Assembly (NCBI RefSeq): GCF_010500245.1
Contig: NZ_JAAGOX010000032.1
Location: 248,001-312,000 of the forward strand
From: Ruegeria sp. PrR005
GTDB taxonomy: Bacteria; Pseudomonadota; Alphaproteobacteria; Rhodobacterales; Rhodobacteraceae
DNA length: 64,000 bases
Reading direction: 5' to 3'
Shown here: piece by piece, positions 26,824 to 36,903 of the stretch
Layout of the letters: each line of letters starts with the position of its first letter
Position numbering within the stretch: the first letter of the stretch is position 1
Position numbers and translations under genes: made by a program
The notes under the pieces: generated by a model
What the model was told of the DNA's origin: nothing
Seen by the model: the letters and a program-made list of their open reading frames with translations, nothing else
Databases searched by the model: none

Positions 26824-27330
26824 ATGTTCGACACGATGACAGTTACCAAGGCCGCTGCCGGCCTGTTCGGCGCTTTCCTGGCGCTTCTTCTCGCCAAGTG
26901 GGCGGCCGAAACGGTCTATCATGTTGGTGGCCACGGCGACGAGCCGGCCTATGCAATCGAAGCCGCCGAAGCCGAAGAGTCGGCCGGTGAGGCAGAAACC
27001 GTGAGCTTCGAAGAGCTGCTGGCCTCGGCTGATGCCGAAAAAGGCGAGAAGGTCTTCAAGAAATGTGCCGCCTGCCACAAGGTGAACGGCGAGGATGCCA
27101 CTGGCCCGCACCTGAACGGTGTGGTTGGCCGCGCGGTCGCCTCGGTTGCCGGTTTCGGCTACTCGGGCGCCATGCAGAGCCATGGCGGCGACTGGACCCC
27201 GGAAGCGCTGGACGCATTCCTGACCAAGCCGTCGGCGGCCGTTCCCGGCACTTCGATGAGCTTCTCGGGCCTGGGCAAGATTGGCGACCGGGTCAACCTG
27301 ATCGCCTATCTGCAAAGCACCGGCGGCTGA
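26824..27330 (+). CDS. Membrane-anchored cytochrome c552 (CycM type)
   Basis: Encodes 168 residues with an N-terminal membrane anchor ([21 protein letters not shown]), an Ala/Glu-rich linker (residues 40-58) and a class I cytochrome c domain. The domain has CAACH haem attachment, [10 protein letters not shown] and the distal Met ligand in PGTSMSF. In related bacteria this protein carries electrons from the bc1 complex to aa3-type oxidase. A strong terminator follows, so it is monocistronic. Confidence 0.92.
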   Translation: MFDTMTVTKAAAGLFGAFLALLLAKWAAETVYHVGGHGDEPAYAIEAAEAEESAGEAETVSFEELLASADAEKGEKVFKKCAACHKVNGEDATGPHLNGVVGRAVASVAGFGYSGAMQSHGGDWTPEALDAFLTKPSAAVPGTSMSFSGLGKIGDRVNLIAYLQSTGG

Positions 27331-27358
27331 GCCGGACGCATAACCCTGACAGATCAAG

Positions 27359-27387
27359 GGCCGCTGCCGGAGCGCAGCGGCCTTTTT
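27359..27387 (+). terminator. Rho-independent terminator after cytochrome c552
   Basis: Perfect 9-bp stem GGCCGCTGC/GCAGCGGCC with a 6-base loop, followed by five T. Confidence 0.93.
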
Positions 27388-27511
27388 CGTTTGGCGGGGC
27401 TGACTTCACGAACGGTTCACCTAATCTAAACTTGCAAGTCCCCTTGCGGGGCCATTAGCTATCGGAAACAAGATTGGCAGCCGTGCCAACCCAACCCGGA
27501 GGAAGAGCCCG

Positions 27512-29413
27512 ATGAAATCCCCCCGCGCCGCGACGCGTGCCCGAGCATTGGATATCCGGCCAGGCGTGATGATGCTGATTGCAGGGATCGTTCTGTTGGC
27601 GCTGGCCGGTCTGGTCCGCGCCGAAGAGACGATCATCAAGAGCTATGGGTTTTCAGAATTCGGCGATCTCAAGTATCCCGAGGGATTTGCGCATTTCGAT
27701 TACGTCAATCCCGATGCGCCCAAGGGTGGCGAGCTGAGCTATGCCGCGATCGGGACATTCGATAACCTGAACCCTTTCACCCGTAAGGGGCGCGCGGCGG
27801 CGCGCTCGGCGGATCAGTACGAATCCCTGCTGACGCCGTCTTATGATGAACCGGCGTCGTATTATGGGCTGGTGGCCGAAAGCCTGGAATACCCCGAAAG
27901 TCAGGATTGGGTGATCTTCAACATCCGGCCCGAGGCGCGGTTCTCCGATGGCACACCGATCACCGCCGAGGATGTGGTGTTCAGCCACGAGATCCTGCTG
28001 GAACAGGGACTGAAATCTTATGCCGAGGCAGTCAGGAAACGCATTCCCAAGGCCGAGGCGTTGGACACGTATCGGGTGAAATTCTATTTCGCCCCCGACA
28101 TCCCGCGCCGGGCGCTGATCACCCAGGTCGGCGGAACGCCGATCTTTTCCAAGGCCTGGTTCATGGCCGATCCCGAGAAACGCCGCCTGGACGAGCCGCG
28201 GCTTGAGCAGGGGATCGGCTCGGCGCCCTATGTGCTGGAGAGCTTCGACATCAACCGGCGCGTCATCTATCGCCGCAATCCCGATTACTGGGGCGCGCAT
28301 CTGAACGTGAATGTCGGGCGCAACAATTACGACAGTATCCGGGTCGAGTATTACACCGACACAATCGCCGCGATGGAGGGGTTCAAGGCGGGCAACTATA
28401 CCCTGCGGCAGGAAAACAACTCGAAAAGCTGGGCCACCGCCTATGACTTTCCGGCCATCGAAAAGGGCCATGTGGTCAAGGCAGAGCTGTTTGATGGCGA
28501 CGTTCCCAGTGCCAGCGGCTTTGTGATCAACATGGACCGGCCTCAGTTCCAGGATATCCGTGTGCGCGCGGCGGTGCAGCTGGCGTTCAACTTCGAATGG
28601 ACCAACGACAGCCTGCAATATGGTCTGTTCCAGCAGCGGCATTCCTTCTGGCAAGGCACGCCGCTGGAGGCGACCGGGCTGCCCGAGGGCCGCGAGCGCG
28701 AGGTGCTGGAGGCGCTGGGCGATGCGCTGGATCCCGCGGTGCTGACCGAAGAGCCGGTAAGCGCCCACAGCTCCAGCCCCGACCGCCAGAACGACCGCAA
28801 GAACCTGCGCCGTGCGATGAAGCTGCTGGACGAGGCGGGGTGGGCCGTCGGCGGTGATGGCATCCGGCGCAATGCGGCGGGTGAAACGCTGAAGATCGAG
28901 TTCCTGTCCGACGAGCCGACGTTGGACCGGATCATTCAGCCGTTTGTCGACAACCTCAAGGTCATGGGTATCGACGCCCGCTATAACCGGGTGGATGACG
29001 CGCAATTCACGCTGCGCCGGCGCGACAGGGACTTCGACATGATCATGGGTGGCTACCCGATGTCGCTGCAACCGTCGACCGGGCTTTACCAGCAGTTCGG
29101 CGCCGAGGCGGCGGCCTATTCCGTGTTCAACCCCTCGGGCGTGCACGGGCCGGATATCGAGCCGCTGATCGACGGGATTGTCGCGGCCAAGACCACCGAA
29201 GAGTTGCAGGCCAACGTGCGGGCGCTGGACCGGGTTCTGCGGGCCAAGCGGATCATGGTGCCGACCTGGTACCTGGGCAAATACTGGGTAGCCTATTGGG
29301 ACATGTATTCCTACCCCGAGAACCTGCCGCCCTATGCGCTGGGCATCGAGGACCTGTGGTGGGTCGACGCCGACCGTGCGGCAGCGCTGAAATCCTCGGG
29401 CGCGTTGAGGTAA
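27512..29413 (+). CDS. yejA: Peptide/microcin C ABC transporter substrate-binding protein (YejA-like)
   Basis: This 633-residue periplasmic SBP family 5 protein has a signal peptide (cleavage near GLVRA-EE) and the family start SYGFSEFGDLKYPEGFAHFDYVNP found in YejA-type binders. First of a four-gene unit with two permeases and a double ATPase, all on the + strand with spacings of 10, 3 and -4 bases. YejABEF systems import oligopeptides and peptide-nucleotide antibiotics such as microcin C. A ggagga ribosome site precedes the ATG. Confidence 0.92.
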   Translation: MKSPRAATRARALDIRPGVMMLIAGIVLLALAGLVRAEETIIKSYGFSEFGDLKYPEGFAHFDYVNPDAPKGGELSYAAIGTFDNLNPFTRKGRAAARSADQYESLLTPSYDEPASYYGLVAESLEYPESQDWVIFNIRPEARFSDGTPITAEDVVFSHEILLEQGLKSYAEAVRKRIPKAEALDTYRVKFYFAPDIPRRALITQVGGTPIFSKAWFMADPEKRRLDEPRLEQGIGSAPYVLESFDINRRVIYRRNPDYWGAHLNVNVGRNNYDSIRVEYYTDTIAAMEGFKAGNYTLRQENNSKSWATAYDFPAIEKGHVVKAELFDGDVPSASGFVINMDRPQFQDIRVRAAVQLAFNFEWTNDSLQYGLFQQRHSFWQGTPLEATGLPEGREREVLEALGDALDPAVLTEEPVSAHSSSPDRQNDRKNLRRAMKLLDEAGWAVGGDGIRRNAAGETLKIEFLSDEPTLDRIIQPFVDNLKVMGIDARYNRVDDAQFTLRRRDRDFDMIMGGYPMSLQPSTGLYQQFGAEAAAYSVFNPSGVHGPDIEPLIDGIVAAKTTEELQANVRALDRVLRAKRIMVPTWYLGKYWVAYWDMYSYPENLPPYALGIEDLWWVDADRAAALKSSGALR

Positions 29414-29422
29414 GCAGGCTTT

Positions 29423-30514
29423 ATGGGCGCCTATATCCTCAGACGATTGCTGCTGGTGATCCCGACATTGCTTGGGATCATGCTGGTGAATTTCGTGCTG
29501 GTGCAGTTTGTGCCGGGTGGTCCGGTGGATCAGGCCATTGCGCAATTGCAGGGCGGCGGCGACGTGTTCGAAAGCTTTGCCGGGCAGGGCAACGATGCGC
29601 AGCTGAACACCCAGACCAACGCGGTCAACGACCGCTATATCGGCGCGCGGGGCCTGCCGCCCGAGTTCATCAAGGAATTGGAAGAGCTATACGGTCTCGA
29701 CAAGCCGGCGCATGAACGGTTCCTGCTGATGCTTTGGAACTATCTGAACCTCGATTTCGGCGAGAGCTATTTCCGCAAGATCGACGTTGTCGATCTGGTG
29801 CTGGAGAAGATGCCGGTGTCGATCACGCTGGGCCTGTGGTCGACGCTCATTGCCTATGCCATCTCGATCCCGCTGGGCATCCGCAAGGCGGTGCGCGACG
29901 GGTCACGGTTTGATACTTGGACCAGCGGGCTGATCATCGCGGCCTATGCGATCCCGGGGTTCCTGTTCGCCATTCTGCTGTTGGTGCTGTTCGCCGGTGG
30001 CAGTTACTGGCAGATCTTCCCGCTGCGCGGCCTGACATCCGACGATTTCGCCGACCTGTCGCTGATCGGCAAGGTGCTGGACTACCTCTGGCACATCGCG
30101 TTGCCGCTGACCGCCTATACCATCGGCGCCTTTACCACGCTGACCCTGCTGACCAAGAACAGCTTTCTCGACGAGATCAAGAAGCAATACGTGATCACCG
30201 CCCGCGCCAAGGGGCTGAGCGAAAGCCGGGTGCTGTATGGCCACGTGTTCCGCAACGCGATGCTGATCGTGATCTCGGGCTTTCCGGCGGTGTTCCTGTC
30301 GGTGTTCCTGGGTGGTTCGCTGATCATCGAGACGATCTTTTCGCTCGACGGTCTGGGGCGGCTGGGGTTCGAGGCAACGGTGGCGCGCGATTATCCGGTG
30401 ATGTTCGGCACGCTCTTTGTCTTTGGCCTGATCGGCCTGTTGATTGGCATCCTTTCGGACCTGACCTATGTGTTGGTCGATCCCCGGATCGACTTTGAGC
30501 GGCGGGAGGGCTGA
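29423..30514 (+). CDS. yejB: Microcin C/peptide ABC transporter permease (YejB-like)
   Basis: The 363-residue inner membrane permease begins [24 protein letters not shown], the standard first helix of DppB-type permeases. Residues 38-95 form a periplasmic insertion with a Gln/Asn-rich region. The EAA loop is visible ([21 protein letters not shown]). It pairs with YejE to form the channel. The gene starts 9 bases after the yejA stop. Confidence 0.93.
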   Translation: MGAYILRRLLLVIPTLLGIMLVNFVLVQFVPGGPVDQAIAQLQGGGDVFESFAGQGNDAQLNTQTNAVNDRYIGARGLPPEFIKELEELYGLDKPAHERFLLMLWNYLNLDFGESYFRKIDVVDLVLEKMPVSITLGLWSTLIAYAISIPLGIRKAVRDGSRFDTWTSGLIIAAYAIPGFLFAILLLVLFAGGSYWQIFPLRGLTSDDFADLSLIGKVLDYLWHIALPLTAYTIGAFTTLTLLTKNSFLDEIKKQYVITARAKGLSESRVLYGHVFRNAMLIVISGFPAVFLSVFLGGSLIIETIFSLDGLGRLGFEATVARDYPVMFGTLFVFGLIGLLIGILSDLTYVLVDPRIDFERREG

Positions 30515-30517
30515 GCC

Positions 30518-31624
30518 ATGCGCCTGTCGCCCCTGAACCAGCGCCGCTGGAACAACTTTTGCCGGAACCGCCGCGCCTTCTGGTCGCTGATCCTGTTTTC
30601 GATCTTGTTCGGGGTCTCGCTGTTTGCCGAGTTCCTGGCCAATGACAAACCGATTCTCGTCAGCTATCGCGGCGAGTTGCGGATGCCGATCTTTTCCTTC
30701 TATCCCGAAACCGCCTTTGGCGGCGATTTCGAGACCGAGGCGATCTATCGCGATCCAGAGGTGCAGTGCCTGATTGTCAGCGGCGGTACAGATGCGTGTT
30801 TCGACGATCCCGAAGGTATCATCGAAGAGATCGAGGCGGGTACCTATCAGGCCGAGGATTTCCACCAGGGCTGGGCGATATGGCCGCCGATCCCCTATTC
30901 CTATCGCACCACGGTGGACCGGCCCGGCGCGGCACCGCTGCCGCCCAACGGGCAGAACTGGCTGGGCACCGATGACACCAAGCGGGACGTCGTGGCGCGG
31001 GTGATCTACGGATTCCGCCTGTCGATCCTGTTCGCACTGATCGTTACCGCCGCCTCCAGCATCATCGGGGTGATTGCGGGGGCGATGCAGGGGTTCTTTG
31101 GCGGCAAGCTGGATCTGGTGATGCAGCGGGTGATCGAGATCTGGGGGGCCACGCCGGGACTATACGTGATCATCATCATGTTCTCGATATTCCAGCGCAG
31201 TTTCTGGATGCTGGTGATCATCTCGATCATCTTTGGCTGGACCGCGCTGGTGGGGGTTGTGCGGGCCGAGTTTCTGCGCGCCCGGAACCTGGAATATGTG
31301 CGCGCGGCGCGGGCCCTGGGCGTCAGTGACTGGACCATCATGTTCCGCCACATGCTGCCCAACGCGATGGTGGCCACCGTCACCATCCTGCCGTTCCTGG
31401 TCACCGGGTCGATCGGCGGGCTGGCCTCGCTCGACTTTCTGGGCTTTGGCCTTCCGTCCTCGGCCCCGTCGCTCGGTGAGTTGACTTTGCAGGCGAAACA
31501 GAACCTGCAAGCGCCCTGGCTGGCCTTCACTGCGTTTTTCACCTTTGCCATCATGCTGTCGCTCTTGGTCTTCATCTTCGAAGGCGTGCGCGATGCCTTT
31601 GACCCCAGAAAGACCTTTTCATGA
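30518..31624 (+). CDS. yejE: Microcin C/peptide ABC transporter permease (YejE-like)
   Basis: The 368-residue DppC-type permease has a long periplasmic domain between helix 1 and helix 2 (about residues 45-150, including a likely Cys pair CLIVSGGTDACF), as in YejE. The EAA loop is at VRAARALGVSDWTIMFRHML. A strong ribosome site (gggagg) lies at the end of yejB, and the stop overlaps the yejF start (ATGA). Confidence 0.93.
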   Translation: MRLSPLNQRRWNNFCRNRRAFWSLILFSILFGVSLFAEFLANDKPILVSYRGELRMPIFSFYPETAFGGDFETEAIYRDPEVQCLIVSGGTDACFDDPEGIIEEIEAGTYQAEDFHQGWAIWPPIPYSYRTTVDRPGAAPLPPNGQNWLGTDDTKRDVVARVIYGFRLSILFALIVTAASSIIGVIAGAMQGFFGGKLDLVMQRVIEIWGATPGLYVIIIMFSIFQRSFWMLVIISIIFGWTALVGVVRAEFLRARNLEYVRAARALGVSDWTIMFRHMLPNAMVATVTILPFLVTGSIGGLASLDFLGFGLPSSAPSLGELTLQAKQNLQAPWLAFTAFFTFAIMLSLLVFIFEGVRDAFDPRKTFS

Positions 31625-33201
31625 GCGCGCTTCTGGAGGTCAAAGGGCTGAAAGTGTCGTTCCGGCAGGATGGCCGGATCAGCCAGGCGGTGCGCGGGGT
31701 GTCGTTCTCGGTCAACCGCGGCGAGACAGTGGCGCTGGTGGGCGAAAGCGGCTCGGGCAAGTCGGTGTCGGCGCTCTCGACCGTGTCGCTGTTGGGCGAC
31801 AGCGCGATTGTCGAAGGCTCGGTCAAGTATGACGGGAAGGAGATGATCGGCGCCAGCGAACAGCGGTTGATGGATGTGCGCGGCAACGATATCAGCTTTA
31901 TCTTCCAGGAGCCGATGACCTCGCTCAACCCGCTGCACACGATCCAGAAGCAGATGGCGGAATCGCTGGCGCTGCATCAGGGGCTGGCGGGTGAGGCGGC
32001 GCGGGCGCGTATTCTAGAGCTGCTGGTCAAGGTCGGGATCCGCGATCCCGAAACCCGACTGGATGCCTATCCGCATCAATTGAGCGGCGGGCAGCGGCAG
32101 CGGGTTATGATCGCCATGGCGCTGGCCAACAAGCCTGACATCCTGATCGCGGACGAGCCGACCACGGCGCTGGATGTCACCATTCAGGCGCAGATCCTGG
32201 AACTGCTGGCGGATTTGCAGAAATCCGAGAACATGGGGATGCTGTTCATCACCCATGATCTGGGTATCGTGCGGCGGATTGCCGACCGGGTCTGTGTGAT
32301 GAAAGCGGGCGAGATCGTGGAAACCGGTCCGACCGCCGAGATATTCGCGAACCCCCGGCACCCCTACACCCGCAAGCTCTTGGCGGCAGAGCCTTCGGGC
32401 AGGCCCGATCCGGTGTCCGATCGGGCCGAAGAGATCGTGCAGACCCGGAGCCTGCGTGTCTGGTTCCCGATCCAGCGCGGGTTCCTGAAACGGACCGTGG
32501 GACATGTAAAGGCGGTGAACGACGCCACTATTTCGGTCCGCGCCGGTGAGACGCTGGGGATCGTGGGCGAAAGCGGGTCGGGAAAGACCACGCTGGCGCT
32601 GGCCATCATGCGGTTGATCGGGTCCGAGGGGGGGATCACCTTTCGCGGTGAGGATGTGCGCGGCTGGTCCACGCGCGAACTGCGCCGTCTGCGCAAGGAC
32701 ATGCAGATCGTGTTCCAGGATCCGTTCGGCAGTCTGAGCCCGCGCATGACCTGTGCCCAGATCATTTCCGAGGGGCTGGCGATTCACAAGGTGGACCCGC
32801 AGCGCGCGCCGCGCGAACTGGTGACCGAGGTGATGCGCGAAGTGGGGCTGGACCCGGCGTCGATGGACCGCTATCCGCACGAGTTTTCCGGCGGCCAGCG
32901 CCAGCGGATCGCCATCGCGCGGGCAATGGTGCTGCGGCCCAAGCTCTTGGTGCTGGACGAACCGACCAGTGCGCTGGATATGACGGTGCAGGTGCAGATC
33001 GTGGAGTTGCTGCGCGCGTTGCAGCGCAAGTACGGGCTGGCCTATCTGTTCATTAGCCATGACCTGAAAGTCGTGCGGGCGATGTCGCACAAGGTTGTAG
33101 TCATGCGACAGGGCGATGTGATCGAAACCGGCGAGACCGAGGCTTTGTTCGAGAACGCCCAGACCGAGTACACCCGCACCTTGATCGCGGCGGCGGGCTG
33201 A
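31621..33201 (+). CDS. yejF: Microcin C/peptide ABC transporter double ATPase (YejF-like)
   Basis: This 526-residue fusion has two complete ABC ATPase domains, each with Walker A (GESGSGKS), a signature ([15 protein letters not shown] and [15 protein letters not shown]) and Walker B ([11 protein letters not shown] and [11 protein letters not shown]). It powers the YejB-YejE channel from the cytosol. Last gene of the unit; a symmetrical terminator separates it from the convergent EF-G-like gene. Confidence 0.94.
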   Translation: MSALLEVKGLKVSFRQDGRISQAVRGVSFSVNRGETVALVGESGSGKSVSALSTVSLLGDSAIVEGSVKYDGKEMIGASEQRLMDVRGNDISFIFQEPMTSLNPLHTIQKQMAESLALHQGLAGEAARARILELLVKVGIRDPETRLDAYPHQLSGGQRQRVMIAMALANKPDILIADEPTTALDVTIQAQILELLADLQKSENMGMLFITHDLGIVRRIADRVCVMKAGEIVETGPTAEIFANPRHPYTRKLLAAEPSGRPDPVSDRAEEIVQTRSLRVWFPIQRGFLKRTVGHVKAVNDATISVRAGETLGIVGESGSGKTTLALAIMRLIGSEGGITFRGEDVRGWSTRELRRLRKDMQIVFQDPFGSLSPRMTCAQIISEGLAIHKVDPQRAPRELVTEVMREVGLDPASMDRYPHEFSGGQRQRIAIARAMVLRPKLLVLDEPTSALDMTVQVQIVELLRALQRKYGLAYLFISHDLKVVRAMSHKVVVMRQGDVIETGETEALFENAQTEYTRTLIAAAG

Positions 33202-33207
33202 CGGCCG

Positions 33208-33234
33208 AAAGGCTCGGAAGGTTTCCGAGCCTTT
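33208..33234. terminator. Bidirectional terminator between yejF and the EF-G-like gene
   Basis: 12-bp perfect stem AAAGGCTCGGAA/TTCCGAGCCTTT with a 3-base loop, A-rich on the left and T-rich on the right, between two convergent genes. Confidence 0.82.
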
Positions 33235-33248
33235 GCAACTGTTTCACG

Positions 33249-35177
33249 TCATCCGGCGGCGGCGCGTTCCTTTGCCGATTTCGGCATCGGGCCCCGCAAT
33301 TCCTCATAATGGTCAAAGCCCAGTTTCACCCAGGCGGTGCCACGGGTGGAACTGGCCAGCGAGCGATGCAGCTCGTCCTCGGCCACTGCTGGCAGCAGCG
33401 CGTTGAAGACCTCCCACCCGGCGGCGCTGGGATGCGCTTCGAACCCGAGAACCTGGCCCTGAAGCGAACTGATCGTTGGCACCAGATCACCGACAAAGGT
33501 GGACGGCAGGTGGATCTCGGCGCGCAGGACAGGTTGCAGCACCACCGGTTTCGCCATCGGCAGCGCCTCGCGCACGGCCGCCTTGCCCGCCGTGCGGAAG
33601 GCATAGTCGGAACTGTCCACCGCGTGGTGCTTGCCGTCTTTCAGCGTCACCTTCACATCGACAACCTTGAACCCTTCGGGACCCTGGGCCAGCGCGTCTT
33701 CGGCCCCTTGCGCCACGGAAGGGATATAGTTCTTGGGAACCGCGCCGCCCTTGACCACCTCGTCGAACTGGAACCCGCTGCCGCGCGGCAGCGGTTCGAC
33801 CGAGATCTGGACATCGGCAAACTGGCCCGCCCCGCCCGATTGCTTGCGGTGCCGGTGATGGTGATCCACCGGTTTCTGGATCGTTTCGCGATAGGCGGTC
33901 TCGACCGGTTCGGCGATGATCTCGACCCCGAAATCCTCGGCCAGCTTGGCCGATACGCGGCGCAGATGCTGCGGCCCTTGGCAGCCCAGAATGGAATGTC
34001 CGGTCGCCTCGTCGATGCTGAGGTGCAGGCCGGGGTCGATCTCGTCCATTCGCGCCAGCGCCGAAGACAGGCGGGCATCGTCGCGCTCGTGCGCGGGGGT
34101 GATGAGCTGCCGGTGGCTTGGCGGGTGGCTGCGTGCCCAATGCGGCAACTCGGTCGCGGCGGCGCTGTCATAGATATTGCCCGGTGACAGGTGATCGGAC
34201 TTCACGGCAAGACCGATCTGCCCGGCCTCCAGCGCGCCAATCTGGGTGCGCGCGTCCAGATCGGTGAGGCTGCCGATGGTTTCCCCTCCCAAAAGCTCGT
34301 GGGCCTTGACGCCGTCTCCGAGGCCGCGCAGCACCACGATCTTGCCGATATGTTTCTTGACATCGGCAAAGCCCGCGATGGCGCGGGCCTTTTCGCCGGC
34401 CTCGTCCCGCCCGGCGGCGATGTCGAACTGCGGTGCTTCATGGCGGAGCGCCTTCATCACTCGGGTCAGCCCGTTGCCGTGACTGGCCGCCCCAAGGTAG
34501 GCGGGGATCAGCTGGTGATTTTGCAGGACCTTGGCGGCCAGATCGTAGATTTCGGCGCTGGGCGGCTGCTTGTCCTCGATCAGTTGTTCAAGCAGGTGAT
34601 CGTCGTAATCCGACAGCGCCTCGAGCAGTTCGGCGCGCGCCTCCTGTTCCCGTTCAACGGCCGAGCCGGGCATTTCGATCAGGGCAGAGGGCTGGCCCTC
34701 GCGGTATTGCCAGGCGCGTTCCGAGATCAGATCCACCGCGCCCACGATCTGGTCGCCCTCGCGGATGGGCACCTGGCGCAGGGTGATGTGATGGCTGCAA
34801 TAGCCTTGCAATGCCGCCACGATATCGCGGATCCGTCCATTGGGGTTGTCCATCCGGTTGATGAACAGGATCGCGGGAATGCCGGCCTCTTCGACCAGTC
34901 GCAGGTAGGGCGCGCAGAGCACAGCGGCATCCGGATCGGGCGGCACCACGATCACCGCAGCATCGGAAATTGCCATGGCGGGGCCGACAAAGGCCAGCGC
35001 ATCGCCGCCCCCGTCCACTTCAATCGCGCACCAGGGCTCATCCAGGTAAGAAAAACCGTGCAAGTGCACGGTCCCGGATACATCGAAAGTTGTGGGGCGG
35101 CTGTCGAGGCGACTGATGGCCTCGACCAGGGTGGACTTGCCCGATTGGGTGGGTCCGAGAACGGTGAAAACGCGCAT
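33249..35177 (-). CDS. Elongation factor G paralogue (EF-G-like protein)
   Basis: The 642-residue protein has the domain order of EF-G, with late domains well preserved: the domain IV-like KQSGGAGQFADVQISVEP segment and the C-terminal SLQGQVLGFEAHP. It is about 50 residues shorter than true EF-G, and the GTPase part is altered. The P-loop is GPTQSGKST, switch I is almost absent, the usual DTPG/DxxGH element is replaced near EVDGGGDA, and NKxD reads NRMD. It is therefore not the housekeeping translocase; a ribosome-associated or recycling role is possible. It converges on yejF and stands alone. Confidence 0.85.
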   Translation of the reverse strand: MRVFTVLGPTQSGKSTLVEAISRLDSRPTTFDVSGTVHLHGFSYLDEPWCAIEVDGGGDALAFVGPAMAISDAAVIVVPPDPDAAVLCAPYLRLVEEAGIPAILFINRMDNPNGRIRDIVAALQGYCSHHITLRQVPIREGDQIVGAVDLISERAWQYREGQPSALIEMPGSAVEREQEARAELLEALSDYDDHLLEQLIEDKQPPSAEIYDLAAKVLQNHQLIPAYLGAASHGNGLTRVMKALRHEAPQFDIAAGRDEAGEKARAIAGFADVKKHIGKIVVLRGLGDGVKAHELLGGETIGSLTDLDARTQIGALEAGQIGLAVKSDHLSPGNIYDSAAATELPHWARSHPPSHRQLITPAHERDDARLSSALARMDEIDPGLHLSIDEATGHSILGCQGPQHLRRVSAKLAEDFGVEIIAEPVETAYRETIQKPVDHHHRHRKQSGGAGQFADVQISVEPLPRGSGFQFDEVVKGGAVPKNYIPSVAQGAEDALAQGPEGFKVVDVKVTLKDGKHHAVDSSDYAFRTAGKAAVREALPMAKPVVLQPVLRAEIHLPSTFVGDLVPTISSLQGQVLGFEAHPSAAGWEVFNALLPAVAEDELHRSLASSTRGTAWVKLGFDHYEELRGPMPKSAKERAAAG

Positions 35178-35389
35178 TGGGGCTGTCCCTTTTCTTGCTG
35201 CAATACTGTCTGCTGCGGAAACAAGGCTATGGCGAACGATGCTACGTCCGCTTGCCTGTATCGGGTGTCGCCTGCCTCACGGCGAGATCCCTTCAGCGCA
35301 TCTGCGTGACCGCATCGCCAGGGTTTCCCGCCTTGGTACGAGTGTGGGAAATCAGGGCTTTGTACGTCAAGTCCCTTGGTGAAAATGGA

Positions 35390-35482
35390 GGCGGGATCTT
35401 GCAAGACCCCGCCCGCTCTGACCCGGCTCCCCCTCCGGGGTCAGAGCAGTTTTCGAATAAACCGGATCGGATCGAAAACGCT
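35390..35482. repeat. Structured intergenic region between the EF-G-like gene and hemN
   Basis: Three inverted repeats sit at the hemN end of this 305-base gap. They are GGCGGG/CCCGCC with inner TCTT/AAGA (35390-35413), GCTCTGACCC/GGGTCAGAGC (35415-35447), and TTTTCGA/TCGAAAA (35451-35479 approx.). They probably act as the hemN terminator on the minus strand and as RNA stabilisers. I see nothing coding in the rest of the gap (35178-35389). Confidence 0.6.
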
Positions 35483-36838
35483 TTAGATGGCCGAACTGTG
35501 TCCGGCTTTACTGAGGTCGTAGTCGTCGAAACAGCGGGCCACCATCCGGGTGAGTGGCCTGGCTTCCGGCGGAATGAACAGACCGTCCTCGGTGATGCGC
35601 AAAAGACCTTCGAAATTCTCGTTGGCCTGATGGTACATGCGCTGCAACTCGCTGGCCGAGATGTCGTGGTCGCGCAGAATCTCGGACGTGTTGATCCGGA
35701 AATCGCACATCAGCGCCTCGATCAGCCGCGCACGCAGAATGTCCTGACCCTTGAACTGGTGGCCCCGCGAGGTCGAGAAATTTCCGGCGCGGATGGCGCC
35801 CGTGTGGGCCGAGGTCGCCGGGGCGTTCTGGGCAAAACCTTGCGGGAACTTTGAAATCGCGCTGGCGCCGACCCCGATCAGAACGTCGGCTTGATCGTCG
35901 GTATAACCCTGGAAGTTTCGTTTCAGCTTGCCGGCATCCAGTGCCCGCGTCAGCCCGTCTTCGCGCGTGGCGAAATGGTCGATTCCGATTTCGGCATAGT
36001 TGTCCCACAGGAACAACCGGCGGGCGGTATCGAACAGGTCGAGCCGTTCCTCGGGTGTCGGCAGCGCATCCGAGGGGATCAGTTGCTGGCGCTTGGCCAT
36101 CCATGGAACATGCGCATAACCGTAGAGCGCGACCCGGTCGGGGTTGAGCGACAACAGCTTTTGCACGCTTTCGGTCATGCGGGCGCGGGTCTGGTGCGGC
36201 AGGCCATAGAGGATATCGGCGTTCAGGCTGTAAATTCCGCGGGCGCGGATCATATCCACCGCTTTGCGGGTGATGTCATACCCCTGAATGCGCCCGATCG
36301 TCTTCTGAATCTCGCTGTCGAAATCCTGAATGCCGATGGAGGCGCGGTTCATGCCAGCCTCGGCAAGGGCATCCAGACGGGCGTCGTCGATCTCGTTGGG
36401 GTCGATTTCCACCGAGAACTCGGCGTTGGGGCCGAGCGGCACCACGTCGAAGATCGACTTTGCCAGGTCGCGCATCAGATCGGGGTTCAGCAGGGTCGGC
36501 GTGCCGCCGCCCCAATGCAGCCGGGAAAGGCGCACACCTTCGGGCAGACGGCTGGCCAGCAGAGCGAGTTCGGCCTTGAGCGTTTCCACATAGGCGATGA
36601 CCGGATTGTCGGTCTGGGTGCCCTGGGTCCGGCAGGCGCAGAACCAGCACAGCCTGCGGCAGAATGGCACATGCACATACAGCGAAACCTCGCTGTGCGG
36701 CGGAATTGCCCCGATCCAGTTGCCAAAATCACTTGCGCCCACGTCATTGCTGAAGTGGGGCGCGGTTGGGTAGCTCGTATATCTCGGCACTTTCGCGTCA
36801 AAAAGTCCGAGTCGGGCCAATTGAGGTTTCGCTTTCAT
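35483..36838 (-). CDS. hemN: Oxygen-independent coproporphyrinogen III oxidase
   Basis: The 451-residue radical SAM enzyme decarboxylates coproporphyrinogen III without oxygen. The cluster motif is C60-x3-C64-x2-C67 with the HemN-typical fourth Cys69. The N-terminus PRYTSYPTAPHFS matches true HemN rather than HemW. No Shine-Dalgarno lies before ATG 36838, and an FNR box centred 42 bases upstream suggests anaerobic activation from a nearly leaderless transcript. It is divergent from fnrL. Confidence 0.94.
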   Translation of the reverse strand: MKAKPQLARLGLFDAKVPRYTSYPTAPHFSNDVGASDFGNWIGAIPPHSEVSLYVHVPFCRRLCWFCACRTQGTQTDNPVIAYVETLKAELALLASRLPEGVRLSRLHWGGGTPTLLNPDLMRDLAKSIFDVVPLGPNAEFSVEIDPNEIDDARLDALAEAGMNRASIGIQDFDSEIQKTIGRIQGYDITRKAVDMIRARGIYSLNADILYGLPHQTRARMTESVQKLLSLNPDRVALYGYAHVPWMAKRQQLIPSDALPTPEERLDLFDTARRLFLWDNYAEIGIDHFATREDGLTRALDAGKLKRNFQGYTDDQADVLIGVGASAISKFPQGFAQNAPATSAHTGAIRAGNFSTSRGHQFKGQDILRARLIEALMCDFRINTSEILRDHDISASELQRMYHQANENFEGLLRITEDGLFIPPEARPLTRMVARCFDDYDLSKAGHSSAI

Positions 36839-36873
36839 GCAAGTACGCTTATGTGAGCCTTTCGAAATGGACC

Positions 36874-36887
36874 TTGACCCAGATCAA
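36874..36887. promoter_or_regulatory. FNR box between hemN and fnrL
   Basis: TTGACCCAGATCAA, the FNR consensus half-sites with a 4-base spacer. Centred 42 bases from the hemN ATG (activation) and 23 bases from the fnrL ATG, where it would overlap the fnrL promoter (likely autorepression). Confidence 0.88.
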
Positions 36888-36903
36888 GTAGGACCGGGAA
36901 CAA

